In this document: positions 61,975 to 64,000 of the stretch, piece after piece
How positions within the stretch are numbered: the first letter of the stretch is position 1
How the letters are laid out: every line of letters begins with the position of its first letter
Source: Methyloceanibacter methanicus
GTDB lineage: Bacteria; Pseudomonadota; Alphaproteobacteria; Rhizobiales; Methyloligellaceae
Direction: 5' to 3'
Assembly (NCBI RefSeq): GCF_001723285.1
Contig: NZ_LPWG01000014.1
Span: 1-64,000, forward strand
DNA length: 64,000 bases
Program-made: the position numbers and the translations under genes
Notes under the pieces: model-generated
What the model was told of the DNA's origin: nothing
The model's database searches: none
The model's input: only the letters and a program-made list of their open reading frames with translations

Positions 61975-62283
61975 AACTCCGGACCGGGCGGATGTCGATC
62001 AAACTAAGAGAACCCTCACGAAGAGTTCCTGCGTTGTATCAAAGACCGGCGGTCTCGAGCGACCCTTCTGGTCTGAATTTGCACCGGGTGCCGGCGCGAA
62101 AGTCAAGAATGCCGCGACACGGCCCAGCCTGGACGTCGCCACGCACCGTCATGATTTCGTCGTCTGACACAAGACGAACATGAACAGGCTTCCCGGGCGA
62201 ACTCCGCTTGAGCGCTGGACCGGGCAGCCCCGAACACCCTCGCTCGATCGCGCCACACGTCGCGCGTTCCCGGAGGTGCGACA
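61975..62283. other. Non-coding spacer
   Basis: This 309-base gap lies between the ATPase and the cyclase gene, both on the minus strand. No gene or clear signal is recognised; it presumably holds the ATPase promoter. Confidence 0.4.
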
Positions 62284-64000
62284 TCATTTCTCAGCGAAAA
62301 GCGTGACGCCGTCCCAGTCCTCGGGCGGCGGCATGTTCATCCACGCACGGCATAGCTCACGCAAACGGAGCGATGGCCCGTCTTGCGGGTCGGCAGCCAG
62401 AACAGTGTCGAGAAGTTGCACCGCATCGGCGAAGCGGCGTTCGGTCGAGCAGCGGAGCGCCTCCTCGTAAGTCTTGGCCCGTTCGCGCATCCCGTTGGAG
62501 ACCTGCGGTGCCTCGCCAAGCGACTCGTAGATGTCGATGGCGATGGCTTTGCCTTTCATTCTGACACGATCGATCCGGCGCCAGACGAATTTGGAAGCGG
62601 TCGCGGAGACGACCGACTCGGTGGCCAGGATTTCAGTGCCGTAGCGGACATTCAGGCTTCGAGTCGGCTTGCTGTGTTGACGGTGTCGCCGAGCGCCGTG
62701 TAGCTGAGCCGCTCGGGTGCGCCGACATTGCCAACGACGGCCGCGCCCGTGCAGAGACCGAAATGCGTCGTCAGCTCGGGCCGGCCTTCTTCGCGCCATC
62801 GCTGGTTTTGATCGCTTAGCAGACGCTGGCATTTCAGGACCGCGGACACGGCGTGGACGGCGTGATGATCGAGTGGATCGGGCGCTCCCCAAAACGCGAC
62901 GATGCCATCGCCGACGATCTTGTCGACCGTGCCGCTCTCGCTCTGCAGGGCCGTGATCATGAGCTGGAAATAGTCCGACATATGACGCGTAAGGTCTTCA
63001 GGCCGCATGCTCTCCGCGATCCGGGTGAAGTTCCTGATGTCCGTGAACAGCACCGTAAGGCTTGTGCGTTTGCCGCCAATCATCGCGACCTCACCCCTGC
63101 GGACGAGGTCGCGGACAAGGGCAACCGAGACATAGCGTGAGAACGACCGAATGCCCGTCAGCATCTGTGATTGTGCTTCGGCCAGCTGTTTGATTTCCCG
63201 AACGCTGGAACGCACCGCAGGTGCGTCGGCCAGGTTCAGATCACGGATCTTTGCACTCTGCTCGGCAAGGGCTTCCAGCGGCCGGCTGAAGTGACGGGCA
63301 ACGATGCCGGCCAGCAACAGCGCCAAGAGCACGGCCGCGGTCGAAACCGCCAGCACCGTGTAGCGCTGGCGCTCCGCCTCGCCCAAGAAGTCACTCTCCG
63401 GAACCGCGATGCCAATCCACAACGCCTGATCGTGCAGGTCGAATTTCCGAAACCCGCTCCACCAAGCACCGCCGTCGCTCCTGAAACTGAAGACGCCTTG
63501 TTGATCGTCGCCCCTGTCTCGCCATGCCGATACCGCGTCCCCGACAACCGTGAGGCCCAAGTCCTCGGGCGTCAGAAGAGTGGCGGCCTGATCGGAATCG
63601 GCTTGATTGGAGGCCTTGCGCAGAATTTCGCGTATCTCGTCGGAATTGGTCCAGCGGGCATCGGCCGGGAGACCGACCAACGATCCATCGTCATGGACCA
63701 CAAACGCTGTTCCGTTCGGGCTTGGACGGAGGCTCGATGTGAAATCGGACAGGTCTCGAAGAAGCAGGTCGAAGGCAACAAGTCTGATCTGTCCGGAGGC
63801 GGGGTCGCGCCATTTCTGGGATACGGTGAGCCCGGCATCTTTGGTGATGAAGAAATAGTAGGGGGACGTCCAATGGATCTCCTCGAGATCCGCGCCGGTA
63901 TAGAAGGGACGGCGTCGAGGATCGTAATCCCGTGCATCGTCGGGTAGCGGCTCTCCGGAGTGGAGCTGTAGATCGCGGGTCCACCGAACGACATAGCCCG
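62284..64000 (-). CDS. Class III adenylate/guanylate cyclase with sensor domain (5' end off the window; one apparent frameshift)
   Basis: The visible part begins inside an extracytoplasmic dCache-like sensor (FYTGADLEEIHWTSPYYFFI). It continues through a membrane helix (TVLAVSTAAVLLALLLAGIV) and a HAMP linker into a class III nucleotide cyclase domain. The metal aspartates are in VLFTDIRNFT and VGDGIVAFWGAPDP, followed by YTALGDTVNTASRLEA. The frame breaks near 62655 (GAAGCCTGAATG for an expected GAAGCCCTGAATG); correction restores a C-terminal extension to 62284 with TPR-like helices (RFADAVQLLDTVLAADP). It would turn a periplasmic signal into cAMP or cGMP. The start codon lies beyond 64000. 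Confidence 0.87.

Overview
The window is GC-rich, densely coded DNA from an alphaproteobacterium. The likely order is Hyphomicrobiales (Rhizobiales): protein styles, the Rrf2/CysTWA arrangement, a tandem glycine riboswitch ahead of gcvT, OprO-type porins and dispersed intergenic repeats all fit. This placement is inferred from family resemblance only; no rRNA, tRNA, CRISPR array or complete insertion sequence was seen.

Layout. (1) 0.8-9.3 kb: a potassium-uptake locus in the unusual order kdpF-kdpB-small peptide-kdpA-kdpC-kdpD-kdpE, followed by a PtsN-like EIIA gene. It is bracketed by two direct copies of a dispersed repeat (core at 383-402 and 10015-10034) and abuts a truncated ParB-domain gene. 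(2) 10.3-14.0 kb: a class C beta-lactamase-like hydrolase, a small hypothetical, an XRE regulator and an AraC regulator. (3) 14.2-18.6 kb: an RND efflux operon on the minus strand. (4) 19.0-27.0 kb: a LysR regulator divergent from a periplasmic beta-propeller, a sugar dehydrogenase/cytochrome c fusion and a second RND efflux pair. (5) 27.1-27.5 kb: a scar made of fused pieces of kdpB, kdpA and ptsN. (6) 27.5-37.5 kb: a sulfate-acquisition island (Rrf2 regulator, two sulfate-binding proteins, CysT, CysW, CysA, an SLC13 permease, a porin, an RBBP9-like hydrolase) with four related inverted repeats in its promoters. (7) 37.6-39.7 kb: two unknown small genes and an FAD/NAD(P)-binding protein. (8) 39.9-44.8 kb: tandem glycine riboswitch and gcvT-gcvH-gcvP. 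(9) 44.9-51.3 kb: MFS transporter, LysR regulator and a large autotransporter. (10) 51.4-56.5 kb, minus strand: glycosyltransferase, GH63-like glycosidase, dihaem cytochrome c and a Tat-exported sulfite dehydrogenase. (11) 56.9-62.0 kb: a membrane-anchor protein, an HMA2-like protein, a divergent S-adenosylmethionine synthetase and a P-type ATPase with an N-terminal HMA2-like domain. (12) The 3' part of a class III adenylate/guanylate cyclase runs off the right edge.

How the genes fit together. KdpFABC is the ATP-driven K+ pump and KdpDE its regulator; a neighbouring EIIA-Ntr-like protein is a plausible extra input to KdpD. The sulfate island forms a complete route from outer membrane to cytoplasm, probably under one Rrf2 regulator. 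The sulfite dehydrogenase/cytochrome pair adds a sulfur-oxidising step elsewhere. GcvTHP is the glycine cleavage system, switched by glycine through the riboswitch.

Quality warning. About a dozen otherwise well-conserved genes carry one-base frameshifts, nearly all explained by one missing base in a short G or C run. This looks like consensus sequencing error rather than gene decay. Frameshifted genes are therefore given here as single genes, with the break points stated.
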